A program made the position numbers and the translations under genes. The notes below the pieces were generated by a model. It saw only the letters and a list, made by a program, of their open reading frames with translations, was not told the origin of the DNA and did not search any database. Shown piece after piece: positions 1-10,379 of a stretch of 64,000 nucleotides of DNA. How positions within the stretch are numbered: the first letter of the stretch is position 1; each line of letters starts with the position of its first letter. The stretch lies in assembly GCA_037045685.1 (NCBI GenBank), contig JBAOII010000028.1:176229-240228 (forward strand), written 5' to 3'. The DNA is from Competibacter_A sp037045685 (lineage in GTDB: Bacteria > Pseudomonadota > Gammaproteobacteria > Competibacterales > Competibacteraceae).

Positions 1-1110
1 CAGCGCTACCTGATCTACAACATGTGCTGGGAAGACCCGCGCATCGACCGGCGCCTGCTGGGGCTCGACCGGGACAGCAAGGTGGTGGTGCTCACCAGCG
101 CCGGCTGCAACGCTTTGGATTATTTGTTGGACGGCCCGGCCGAAATTCATGCGGTGGACGTGAATCCCCGGCAAAACGCCTTGCTGCAACTCAAGCTGGC
201 GCTGATCGAGCGCGGGAATTTCGGCGACCTGGAGCGGATGTTCCGGCAAGGCGCCCACCCTCGCTTTCGCGAGTTGTACCAGGCGTTGCGGCCGCGATTG
301 CCGCCCTACGCGGCGGCGTTCTGGGACAAAAAAATCGGGTATTTCGACCCCGCCACCCGCAAGCGCTCCTTCTACTATCACGGCACCTGCGGTGCGGTGG
401 CCTGGCTGGTCAGCCGGCAACTGCTCAAATCGGGACGCAAGCTGCGCGAGTATCTGTTCGATTTGCTGGACGCCCGGACCCTGGCGGAACAGCGCGCCCT
501 GTACGAAAAAATCGAGCCCGCCCTATGGGGCCGGTTCAGTACGTGGCTGCTCCGGCAACCCACCGCCCTGGCCATGCTCGGCGTGCCGCGCCCGCAAATT
601 CACCTGATCCAGCAGCACTATCCCGGCGGCATCATCGGCTACATCGGCGACAAGCTGCGCCACGTCCTGACCGAGGTGTTGATCCACGACAACTATTTCT
701 GGCGGGCCTACCTCACCGGCGCCTACACCGAGCGCTGTTGCCCCAACTATCTTCTGGAAGAAAATTTTGCCGGCCTGCGCGCCAATCTCGACCGGATACG
801 CACCCACGACGCCACGGTCAGCGACTTCCTGCACGCCAATCCGGGGCAATACAGCCATTTCGTGCTGCTCGACCACCAGGACTGGCTGGCCTGGCACCAA
901 CCCCAGGCGCTGGAGGAAGAATGGCGGCTGATTCTGGCCAACAGCCGGCCGGGCAGCCGGATTCTGCTGCGCTCGGCGGGCGACGATCTCGGCTTTCTGC
1001 CGGACTGGACCCGGCGGGCGCTGCGCTTCTTCCCCGCCCTGACCGACCCGCTGCACCGCCAAGACCGGGTCGGAACCTACGGCAGCCTGCATTTCGCGGA
1101 GGTGGCATGA
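1..1110 (+). CDS. btaA: BtaA-like 3-amino-3-carboxypropyl transferase (betaine lipid synthesis), 5' partial
   Basis: The reading frame is open from base 1, so the N-terminus lies outside the window; about 369 codons are visible against roughly 400 for the family. The protein looks like the DUF3419/BtaA family, which transfers the 3-amino-3-carboxypropyl group of S-adenosylmethionine to diacylglycerol to make diacylglyceryl homoserine. Visible support is the family-like start region (YNMCWEDPRID), a Rossmann SAM-binding stretch (LTSAGCNALDYLL followed by AVDVNPRQ) and a C-terminal LLRSAGDD segment. Its stop overlaps the next start as ATGA, so the two genes are translationally coupled. The adjacent BtaB-like methyltransferase supports the call. 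Function is inferred from family and context. Confidence 0.85.
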   Translation, partial: QRYLIYNMCWEDPRIDRRLLGLDRDSKVVVLTSAGCNALDYLLDGPAEIHAVDVNPRQNALLQLKLALIERGNFGDLERMFRQGAHPRFRELYQALRPRLPPYAAAFWDKKIGYFDPATRKRSFYYHGTCGAVAWLVSRQLLKSGRKLREYLFDLLDARTLAEQRALYEKIEPALWGRFSTWLLRQPTALAMLGVPRPQIHLIQQHYPGGIIGYIGDKLRHVLTEVLIHDNYFWRAYLTGAYTERCCPNYLLEENFAGLRANLDRIRTHDATVSDFLHANPGQYSHFVLLDHQDWLAWHQPQALEEEWRLILANSRPGSRILLRSAGDDLGFLPDWTRRALRFFPALTDPLHRQDRVGTYGSLHFAEVA

Positions 1111-1781
1111 ACGGATCGAGCGACGCCATCCGGCCGAACCCGGCGCACCCGGCCGAGCCGCTGACCGAGAGTGCCGCCGCTCTGGCCCGCTACTACCGCT
1201 GGCACGCCCGGCTGTACGACGCTACCCGTTGGAGTTTCCTGTTCGGACGGACGGCGCTGATCCGCGCCGTCGCCGACCATCAAAGTCCGCACCACATTCT
1301 GGAAATCGGCTGCGGCACCGGCGCCAATCTGCTCCGTCTCGGCCGCCAATTCCCGGAAGCCGCCCTGACCGGCGTGGACCTGTCGGCCGACATGCTGGCG
1401 CGGGCGCGACGCAAGGTGGAGGCGCGCAAGCTGCCCGTCACGCTGCTGAGGCGCTGCTACGACCGGCCGCTGTCTCCTGAACCCGCCTTCGATCTCGTCG
1501 TGTTTTCCTATTGCCTGTCGATGATCGATCCCGGCTGGGAACAGGCGGTGGACGCGGCCCTTTGCGATCTGCAACCGGGCGGTTTGCTGGCGGTGGTGGA
1601 TTTCCACGATACCCGCTTTGCCGGATTCCGGCGCTGGATGGAGATCAACCATGTCCGGATGGACGGCCATCTGTTGCCGCACCTGAACGGACGTTGCCGG
1701 CCGGTGGCGCAAACCGTGCGGGGGGCTTATGGCGGCGGCTGGCGCTATTTCACCTTTATCGGCCGCAAGCGCGAGGCGTGA
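1107..1781 (+). CDS. btaB: BtaB-like SAM-dependent N-methyltransferase
   Basis: A 224-residue class I methyltransferase with motif I (ILEIGCGTGANLLRLG) and a following acidic loop (TGVDLSADML). In the betaine-lipid pathway BtaB methylates diacylglyceryl homoserine three times to give diacylglyceryl-N,N,N-trimethylhomoserine (DGTS), a phosphorus-free lipid. The start is the ATG that overlaps the btaA stop (ATGA). Pairing directly behind a BtaA homologue is the main reason for this assignment; alone the protein would be called only a methyltransferase. The next gene starts 4 bases after its stop, which suggests a single transcript. Confidence 0.82.
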   Translation: MNGSSDAIRPNPAHPAEPLTESAAALARYYRWHARLYDATRWSFLFGRTALIRAVADHQSPHHILEIGCGTGANLLRLGRQFPEAALTGVDLSADMLARARRKVEARKLPVTLLRRCYDRPLSPEPAFDLVVFSYCLSMIDPGWEQAVDAALCDLQPGGLLAVVDFHDTRFAGFRRWMEINHVRMDGHLLPHLNGRCRPVAQTVRGAYGGGWRYFTFIGRKREA

Positions 1782-1785
1782 GGCC

Positions 1786-2601
1786 ATGGCATCGACCCGC
1801 TTCCGCTCCTTGTGGATCTCGGACGTTCATCTCGGCTTCAGGGAATGCAAGGCCGAGTTTTTGCTAGACTTTCTGCAACAAAGCGAATGCGAGCAACTGT
1901 ATCTGGTGGGCGATCTGATCGACTTCTGGAGCTTGCAAAAGGGCGGGCGTTGGCCGGCGACGCACGGCGAGGTGCTCAAGGCCATCGTCGCCAAGGCCCG
2001 CGCCGGGGTCCGGGTGTGGTACGTGCCGGGCAATCACGACGACGTGGTGCGGGACTATCTGGGCCTGCGGGTGGGGGGCATCGAAATCGCTCCCGAGGCG
2101 ATTCACGTCACCGCCGACGGCCGTCGCTTCCTGGTCACCCACGGCGACGAGTGCGACAACGCGGTGCGCTGCGGCGGGCCGTTGCTGAACTGGCTGGGCG
2201 ACTGGGCCTACGATCTGCTGCTGTTCGCCAACCGCTGGTACAACCGCTGGCGGCGACGCTTGAATCATCCCTACTGGTCGCTGGCCAACTTCCTCAAACA
2301 GCGCATCGGCCGGGCGGCGGCCTTCATCGCCCGCTTCGAGGCGGCGGCGGCGCACGAGGCGGGCCGACGCGGGCTGGATGGGGTCATCTGCGGGCATATC
2401 CACCACGCCGAATTGCGCGACATTCACGGGGTGCTGTACTGCAACGACGGCGATTGGGTGGAGAGTTGCACCGCGTTGGTGGAACGCTTTGACGGGTCGC
2501 TGGAAATCCTGCGCTGGACCCAGCAACGGGCGGTCGTGGTGGCGCGGGAGCCGGCCCGCTTGCCGGTGGCGCCACCGCTTCCGGGGTGGGCGACCGGCTG
2601 A
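1786..2601 (+). CDS. plcP: Calcineurin-like metallophosphoesterase, probable PlcP-type phospholipase C
   Basis: A 271-residue metallophosphoesterase with all metal-binding blocks: SDVHLG, GDLIDFW, PGNHDD, THGDE and CGHIHH. By general family it resembles UDP-2,3-diacylglucosamine pyrophosphatases (LpxH-like). The same fold includes PlcP, the phospholipase C that under phosphate starvation splits phosphatidylglycerol and phosphatidylethanolamine to diacylglycerol. Its position directly behind btaAB, which consume diacylglycerol, and ahead of a glycosyltransferase favours PlcP over LpxH. A strong hairpin repeat follows the stop. The alternative, an LpxH-like enzyme, cannot be excluded from sequence alone. 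Confidence 0.75.
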   Translation: MASTRFRSLWISDVHLGFRECKAEFLLDFLQQSECEQLYLVGDLIDFWSLQKGGRWPATHGEVLKAIVAKARAGVRVWYVPGNHDDVVRDYLGLRVGGIEIAPEAIHVTADGRRFLVTHGDECDNAVRCGGPLLNWLGDWAYDLLLFANRWYNRWRRRLNHPYWSLANFLKQRIGRAAAFIARFEAAAAHEAGRRGLDGVICGHIHHAELRDIHGVLYCNDGDWVESCTALVERFDGSLEILRWTQQRAVVVAREPARLPVAPPLPGWATG

Positions 2602-2616
2602 GAGGTCGCGCGAGAA

Positions 2617-2648
2617 CCCCTCTCCCGCAGCGGGAGAGGGGCTGAGGT
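2617..2648. repeat. REP-like hairpin repeat, copy 1
   Basis: A perfect 11-bp stem (CCCCTCTCCCG, loop CAG, then its complement) followed by a CTGAGGTGA tail. It belongs to a family with six copies in this window. It lies just after the PlcP-like gene and could end or stabilise that transcript, but has no T-run. Confidence 0.8.
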
Positions 2649-2674
2649 GAAGGCAGCGCCCCACTGTCGCGATT

Positions 2675-2703
2675 CCTTCATCAAAGCGTCATCAAGCTGT
2701 TGC
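2675..2703 (+). promoter_or_regulatory. Candidate Pho box (PhoB site)
   Basis: Three 7-bp units spaced by 4 bp: CCTTCAT, GCGTCAT and CTGTTGC. The Pho-box unit is CTGTCAT; the first two match it at 5 of 7 positions, the third at 4. The 11-bp period and the place just upstream of the glycosyltransferase suit PhoB control of the lipid genes. The match is imperfect and only about 20 bases separate it from the next start codon. Confidence 0.4.
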
Positions 2704-2725
2704 CGCACTTTCCGAGAATCGGAGC

Positions 2726-3923
2726 ATGCACCCGGACCATAACCTGCTCGCGCCACGGCGCCCGCTGCGCATCGGCGTCGTCACCGAAACCTATCCGCCG
2801 GAAATCAACGGCGTCGCGTTCACCGTCGCCCGCTGGGTCGAGGGTTTGCGTCGCCGCAGCCATGTCGTGCAACTGGTCCGCACCCGGCAAGGCGATCAGG
2901 ACGCGCCGGCATCGGGGGATTGCCCGGCGGAAACCCTGCGGCTGCCCGGATTCAGGATTCCCGGCTATCCGCAACTGCAAGGCGGCTGGCCAGCACGGCG
3001 CGCCGTGCTGGCGCAATGGCGGCTGGCGCGCCCCGACCTGGTTCACATCGTCACCGAAGGCCCGTTGGGCTATTCGGCCCTGCGCGCGGCGCGGCGGCTG
3101 AGCATCCCCGTTTCGACCAGCTTTCACACCAATTTCCAACAGTACAGCCGCCATTACCGCATCGGTTGGTTGGCCGCGCCGATCATGGCCTATTTGCGGC
3201 ATTTTCATAACCAGGGCGTGCAAACCCTGGTACCCACGGGCGAACTGGCCGAGCACCTCCAATCCCTCGGCTTCCGACGCACCCAAGTGCTGGCGCGGGG
3301 GATCGATACCAGCCTGTTCTCGCCGCACCGCCGCGACCCGGCTCTGCGCGAACGCTGGGGCGTCGCTCCTCGCTCCCTGGCCGTGCTGTACGTGGGGCGG
3401 CTGGCGGCGGAAAAGAATCTGGAGTTGGCCATCGCCGCTTTCCAATCGATCCGCCGGGTCGCGGCCCGATGCCCGGTTGATCCTGGTCGGGGATGGGCCG
3501 ATGACATCCCGGTTGCGCGCCCGCCATCCCGCGTTCGTGTACTGCGGCATGAGACAGGGCGAGGATTTGGCCGCCCATTACGCCTCGGCCGATCTGTTCC
3601 TGTTTCCCAGCCTCACCGAAACCTTCGGCAACGTGGTGCTGGAGGCGATGGCCAGCGGTTTGGCGGTGGCAGCGTTCGACTACGCCGCCGCTCGCGCCCA
3701 TGTGGAACCGGGGCTGAGTGGCCTGCTGGCGCCGTTTGGCGACGCCGACGCCTTCGTCGCCGCCGCGACCGCGCTGGCGCGGGACGCGGACGCGCTCGAA
3801 GCGATGGGCCAAGCGGCCCGGCGGGGGATGGCGCGGCTGGACAGCGAACATATTTACGATCGGTTGGAAACCTTGTTTCTGAGCGCGATCCGAGGAGAAG
3901 CCTCATGCCCGATACCCTGCTGA
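2726..3923 (+). CDS. GT4-family glycosyltransferase (frameshifted)
   Basis: Encodes a glycosyltransferase of the GT4/MgtA type. The N-terminal half starts PLRIGVVTETYPPEINGVAFTV and carries SFHTNFQQYS and LYVGRLAAEKNLELA. The C-terminal half carries LILVGDGP, the nucleotide-sugar region SLTETFGNVVLEAMASGLAV and GLLAPFGDADAF. The halves lie in different frames; deleting one base near 3460 restores VRPDARLILVGDGP across the join. Lying between a PlcP-like enzyme and a PAP2 phosphatase, it probably glycosylates diacylglycerol to a glycolipid; that substrate is inferred. The start has only a weak ribosome site. It overlaps the next gene by 19 bases. Confidence 0.8.
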
Positions 3924-4468
3924 ACAAACCCATCGAACGGCCCCACCCCCTCCCCGAACGCTGGGTTCGCCTGACTGAATGGGAACTCGCCTGGTGCCTG
4001 CGCTTCCAGCAAGTCGTCCGACACCGCCGGGTGATTCGGCTGTTCGCCCTGGTCAGCCGCTTGGGCGACGGGGTGTTCTGGTATTCCCTGATGGCCGCTC
4101 TGCTGCTGACCCAAGGTGCGGCGGCGGCACCCGTGGTCGGCCGGATGCTGTTGGCGGGGGCGGTTTGTCTGGCTCTGTACAAATGGCTGAAAGCCCGGAC
4201 CACCCGTTCCCGTCCGTGCGCCCGCGACCGACAAATCCAGCCGCGCGTGGCGCCGCTGGACGAATACAGTTTTCCGTCTGGACACACCTTGCACGCGGTA
4301 TCGTTCACCCTCATCGCGGTGTATCACTACCCGGCGCTGGGCTGGCTGCTGTTGCCGTTCGCGACGCTGGTGGCCCTGTCGCGGATCGTGCTGGGCTTGC
4401 ACTACCCCAGCGACGTGTTGGCCGGGGCTCTGCTGGGCGCCGGTCTGGCGCTGCTGGCGCTGCAATAA
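3905..4468 (+). CDS. PAP2-family phosphatase, probable phosphatidic acid phosphatase
   Basis: A 187-residue membrane phosphatase with the three canonical PAP2 motifs: KARTTRSRP (KX6RP), PSGHTLHA and SRIVLGLHYPSD. Several hydrophobic helices alternate with these. Such enzymes hydrolyse lipid phosphates, for example phosphatidate to diacylglycerol, which would feed the neighbouring betaine- and glycolipid enzymes. Undecaprenyl-pyrophosphate phosphatase is the alternative activity in this family. The start ATG lies inside the 3' end of the glycosyltransferase gene. Confidence 0.82.
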   Translation: MPDTLLNKPIERPHPLPERWVRLTEWELAWCLRFQQVVRHRRVIRLFALVSRLGDGVFWYSLMAALLLTQGAAAAPVVGRMLLAGAVCLALYKWLKARTTRSRPCARDRQIQPRVAPLDEYSFPSGHTLHAVSFTLIAVYHYPALGWLLLPFATLVALSRIVLGLHYPSDVLAGALLGAGLALLALQ

Positions 4469-4559
4469 GCCTTCATCCAGGTTTAACCACCCGGTAAAGC
4501 TGTTGCAACGCGGCGTTCCTACCCTTGGCGGCATCGTTCGCTATCGCCAGGAGCCCGCT

Positions 4560-5354
4560 TTGAGTACCGACCTGTCCAGCGCTTCCGACTTCGCTCGCCA
4601 TCGCCCGGCGACCTCGCCGCTTCCCGCCGCCGCCCCGCGCACCCTCAGCGTGGAACTGGCCCGCTCCCGCGAGGCCATTCGCGAGGCGCAACGGCTGCGC
4701 TACGCCATCTTCGCCGGAGAAATGGGCGCCAAGCTGCACAACCGGCTGCCCGGTCTCGATCACGACCGTCTCGACGACTACTGCCAGCACTTGATCGTGC
4801 GCGACGGACTCGGCCAAGTCGTGGGCTGCACCCGCATTCTCACCGCCGAAGCCGCCAAGCGCGCCGGCGGGTTCTACTCGCAAACCGAATTCGACCTGAC
4901 GCCGGTGCTGGCCCTGCCGGGACGGTTGATGGAAATCGGCCGCACCTGCGTTCATCCCGATTACCGCAACGGCGCGACCATCGGCGCGCTGTGGTCGGGC
5001 TTGGCGGCGTTCATCGCCGAACGGAACATCGACTACCTGATCGGCTGCGCCAGCATTCCGCTGGGCGAGGATGGCGGGGAAGCGCGGGCGCTTTACGCGG
5101 AACTGGCGCAGCGCCACCTCGTACCCGAGCCCCTGCGGGTAAAACCGCTCTTGCCGCTGCCGCGCTGCGATGGCTTGGCGCACAGCGTCCGCGCCGTGCC
5201 ACCTTTGCTGAAAGCCTATCTGCGCCTGGGCGCGCGGATCGGCGGCGAACCCTGCCTGGACCCGGATTTCAAGGTCGCCGACGTCTTCATCCTGCTATCC
5301 ACCCAGCACATCGAGCGGCGTTACGCCCGGCATTTCCTGGACCGGGACCAATGA
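4560..5354 (+). CDS. olsB: Ornithine lipid synthase OlsB (N-acyltransferase)
   Basis: A 264-residue GNAT-like acyltransferase of the OlsB family, which joins a 3-hydroxyacyl group to the alpha-amino group of ornithine to give lyso-ornithine lipid. Diagnostic stretches are RYAIFAGEMGAKL, LDDYCQHLIV, GCTRIL, EIGRTCVHPDYR and YLIGCASIPL. I chose the TTG at 4560 because CAGGAG lies 6 bases upstream; a longer open frame starts at 4503 without such a site. It overlaps olsA by 4 bases (ATGA), the usual olsBA arrangement. Ornithine lipids are phosphorus-free, matching the rest of the cluster. Confidence 0.88.
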   Translation: MSTDLSSASDFARHRPATSPLPAAAPRTLSVELARSREAIREAQRLRYAIFAGEMGAKLHNRLPGLDHDRLDDYCQHLIVRDGLGQVVGCTRILTAEAAKRAGGFYSQTEFDLTPVLALPGRLMEIGRTCVHPDYRNGATIGALWSGLAAFIAERNIDYLIGCASIPLGEDGGEARALYAELAQRHLVPEPLRVKPLLPLPRCDGLAHSVRAVPPLLKAYLRLGARIGGEPCLDPDFKVADVFILLSTQHIERRYARHFLDRDQ

Positions 5355-6139
5355 GCGGACGCTGGCGGAAATCCCTGGCCCCGGCCGGGCGGCGGATCGT
5401 GCGGGTACCGCTGCTGGGCTTGCACATCCTGACGGGGATCCTGATCGCCGCCGCCTTGGGTCCCGGCCGAGGGCGGCGCTATGTCTCCACCCGTCCCCTG
5501 GCGTGGTGGGGCCGGCGACTGTGCCGGATCATGGGGGTGCGGCTCCAGGCGCGCGGAACCGCCCACGACGGCGCGGCCTTGTTCGTGGCCAACCATATCT
5601 CCTGGCTGGACATCTTCTGCATCGCCGCCGTCTGTCCCACCCATTTCCTGGCCAAGCAGGACGTATCGGCTTGGCCGTTGTTCGGCTGGTTGTGCCGCCG
5701 GGCCGGCACCGCCTTCATCCGGCGCGGGGAGGACAACGGCGCCAGTGAAGCGACCGAGCATCTCGTCTGGCGCTTGCGCCAGGGTGAGCGGGTATTGGTG
5801 TTCCCGGAAGCCACCTCGACCAGCGGCGAAACGGTCCGGCGGTTTTATCCTCGGCTGTTCCAGGCCGCGCTGCTGGCCCGCTGCCCGGTGCAGGCCATAG
5901 CCCTGCGTTACCCCCATCCCGATGGAACCAATCCGGCGGTTCCCTTCGTCGGTGACGACGAGCTATTGCCGCACCTGTGGCGGCTGCTGGGCGAACCGGC
6001 CACGGTGGCCGAACTGCATTTCGGGATCGTTCGCATCCCGCCGCATTCATCTCGGGACGCGCTGGCCCAGCTCACTCACGCGGAAATCCACCGGTTCGTG
6101 CAACCGTCGCTCTCTTCGGTCATTTCGCGCTCGATTTAG
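5351..6139 (+). CDS. olsA: OlsA-like lyso-ornithine lipid O-acyltransferase (PlsC family)
   Basis: A 262-residue PlsC-family acyltransferase with an N-terminal membrane segment, the HX4D motif (NHISWLD), a substrate motif FIRRGED and FPEATST in place of the common FPEGT. OlsA adds the second fatty acid to lyso-ornithine lipid; related enzymes acylate lysophosphatidic acid. Coupling to olsB (ATGA overlap) favours OlsA. A second PlsC-like gene lies near 50.4 kb in a different lipid operon. Confidence 0.85.
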   Translation: MSGRWRKSLAPAGRRIVRVPLLGLHILTGILIAAALGPGRGRRYVSTRPLAWWGRRLCRIMGVRLQARGTAHDGAALFVANHISWLDIFCIAAVCPTHFLAKQDVSAWPLFGWLCRRAGTAFIRRGEDNGASEATEHLVWRLRQGERVLVFPEATSTSGETVRRFYPRLFQAALLARCPVQAIALRYPHPDGTNPAVPFVGDDELLPHLWRLLGEPATVAELHFGIVRIPPHSSRDALAQLTHAEIHRFVQPSLSSVISRSI

Positions 6140-6173
6140 GTTAGAAGCGGCGCAACGACTCTCCTCTCGCGTT

Positions 6174-6213
6174 TCTCCCCTCCCCCTCGGAAGAGGGGCT
6201 GGGGTTGGGGGTC
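6174..6213. repeat. REP-like hairpin repeat, copy 2
   Basis: CCCCTCCCCCTCGGAAGAGGGG followed by a GGGGTTGGGGG tail. It is the same family as the other REP-like copies but with a degenerate stem. It lies in the 200-bp gap between olsA and the MFS gene; nothing else stands out there. Confidence 0.65.
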
Positions 6214-6340
6214 TCAATCGACCGGCACAACGCTTTGACGCGCCCCCCCTAGCTGTGTATCGTGAGGCGATTCCGACCGATCCCGCTTCGCGCTCAGCGA
6301 TCCCGCCAACCCGCCCCGCCACTACCGCAATAAATCGCGC

Positions 6341-7591
6341 ATGAACCGTTCCCGACAGGACATTACCCTGCTGTTCGCCGCGCGCATGACCCGGCTGTTC
6401 GCTTATGGCGCCTTATCGGTGATTCTGGTGCTGTATCTGGCGGAACTGGGGCTCAACGAGGCGCTGATCGGGGCACTGCTCACCGCGACGCTGGTCGGCG
6501 ATGCCGGCATTTCGCTGGCGATGACCACCACGGCGGATCGGCTGGGGCGGCGGCGCATGCTGCTGCTGGGCGCGGCGCTGATGGCGCTGGCCGGCGCGGC
6601 GTTCCTGCTGACGCGGGAGCCCGCCTTGCTGATTCTGGCCGCCATCGTCGGAGTCATCAGCCCCAGCGGCAACGAGATCGGCCCCTTTCTCTCCATCGAG
6701 CAAGCCGCCTTGGCACAACTGCTGCCGGACCGGCGCCGCACTCACGTTTTCGCCTGGTACAACTTGGCCGGCTCTTTCACCACGGCGCTGGGCGCCCTGG
6801 GCGGCGGCTGGCTGGCGCAGGCTTTACAGAGTGCCGGGATGGAGGCGCTGGAATCGTACCGCGTGGTTCTGGCCGGTTACGCGCTGGGCGGCATCGTGCT
6901 GGCGCTGCTCTTTCTCGGCCTGTCCCCGCAGGTCGAAGTCGCGCCGACCGCCCATGCTCCAGCGACGCCCCGCATCCTCGGCCTGCACCGCTCCCGGAGC
7001 GTCGTCCTGTCCCTGAGCGCCCTGTTCGCCCTGGACGCCTTCGCCGGCGGCTTCGTGGTGCAGAGCCTGCTGGCCTATTGGTTCTATCTGCGCTTCGGCG
7101 CGGAGCCGGGCCTGCTCGGCAGCATTTTCTTCGGCGCGAACGTGTTGGCGGGGATTTCCGCCCTGCTCGCCGCCCGGCTCGCGGCGCGGTTCGGCTTGAT
7201 CAACACCATGGTGTTCACCCACATCCCGTCGAACATCCTGCTGTGCCTGGTTCCGCTGATGCCGAACCTGACGCTGGCGATCATCGTCATGCTGCTGCGG
7301 TTCAGCATTTCCCAGATGGACGTGCCGACCCGCCAGTCCTACACCGTGGCGGTGGTCGCGCCCGACGAGCGCGCCGCCGCCGCCGGCGTCACCAACATCG
7401 CCCGTTCGATCGGCGCCGCCGTGTCGCCGTTTTTGAGCGGCTTGTTGCTGTCCAATCCGCTGCTGCTGAACGCGCCTTTATTCCTGGCCGGCGGCTTGAA
7501 AATCGTTTACGACCTGTTGTTGTACCGTCGCTTCCGAGCCCTCAAGCCCCCGGAAGAAGCGTCGGAAGCCAGCCAACAACAACGGGGTTGA
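6341..7591 (+). CDS. Major facilitator superfamily (MFS) transporter
   Basis: A 416-residue inner-membrane protein with about 12 hydrophobic helices. The loop after helix 2 has the MFS signature (TADRLGRRRMLLLG), and a second-half block reads MDVPTRQSYTVAVVAPDERAAA. Related proteins are annotated only as MFS transporters; substrate and direction cannot be told. No strong ribosome site precedes the ATG. The gene is convergent with the following rhodanese gene (33-base gap). Confidence 0.85.
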   Translation: MNRSRQDITLLFAARMTRLFAYGALSVILVLYLAELGLNEALIGALLTATLVGDAGISLAMTTTADRLGRRRMLLLGAALMALAGAAFLLTREPALLILAAIVGVISPSGNEIGPFLSIEQAALAQLLPDRRRTHVFAWYNLAGSFTTALGALGGGWLAQALQSAGMEALESYRVVLAGYALGGIVLALLFLGLSPQVEVAPTAHAPATPRILGLHRSRSVVLSLSALFALDAFAGGFVVQSLLAYWFYLRFGAEPGLLGSIFFGANVLAGISALLAARLAARFGLINTMVFTHIPSNILLCLVPLMPNLTLAIIVMLLRFSISQMDVPTRQSYTVAVVAPDERAAAAGVTNIARSIGAAVSPFLSGLLLSNPLLLNAPLFLAGGLKIVYDLLLYRRFRALKPPEEASEASQQQRG

Positions 7592-7624
7592 TGGACTGGA
7601 GACATCGTCCGGCATCTCCGGCGT

Positions 7625-8074
7625 TCAACTCTGTCGCCAAGGCAACCCCTCGGCCCGCCAACCGCCCACGCCCCGATGACCGTCGGCGTCGAGCTGGCCC
7701 TCGAAGCCATCGGCGACATTGTAGGTGGCATAGCCGTGCAGGGCGAGCAGTTCGGCGGCTTGGCGCGAGCGCACCCCACTGCGGCAGATCAGGTAGATCG
7801 TCCGGTCCGGCATCACGCCCCGCTCCCGCAACTCTTCCAGAAAGCCGGGATTGTTCTCCATCGTCGGGAACATCAGCCATTCGACTTGCACCACCGGCTT
7901 GCCCAGACTGGCGAGATCGGGACCGCCGACGTAAGCCCATTCGGCGCGAGTGCGGACATCGACCAGCACCGCCTCGGCCCGGTCTCGCAAATCCCGCCAA
8001 GTCCGACCGGGGCTGACATCGCCGAGAAACTGGCCTCGCGCGTTGCGGGGATCGCCAAGTATTCGAGCAACCAT
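7625..8074 (-). CDS. Rhodanese-like domain protein
   Basis: A 149-residue single-domain rhodanese. It shows the CH2A-like block AVLVDVRTRAEW and an active-site loop CRSGVRSR whose cysteine would carry sulfane sulfur. There is no signal peptide, so it is probably cytoplasmic. It lies 46 bases downstream of ppk1 on the same strand and may be the last gene of the polyphosphate transcript. The sulfur acceptor is unknown. Confidence 0.85.
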   Translation of the reverse strand: MVARILGDPRNARGQFLGDVSPGRTWRDLRDRAEAVLVDVRTRAEWAYVGGPDLASLGKPVVQVEWLMFPTMENNPGFLEELRERGVMPDRTIYLICRSGVRSRQAAELLALHGYATYNVADGFEGQLDADGHRGVGGWRAEGLPWRQS

Positions 8075-8120
8075 CGTCCGATTCTCTCCAAAAGCTGTTT
8101 CTGGTTTTGCGTGAAGGCGA

Positions 8121-10375
<2,255 letters not shown>

Positions 10376-10379
<4 letters not shown>

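Noticed and set aside
4470..4506. A second Pho box before olsB (CCTTCAT ... CTGTTGC)
   Set aside because: The words recur, but their spacing is 30 bases, not a multiple of 11, and the middle unit is absent.
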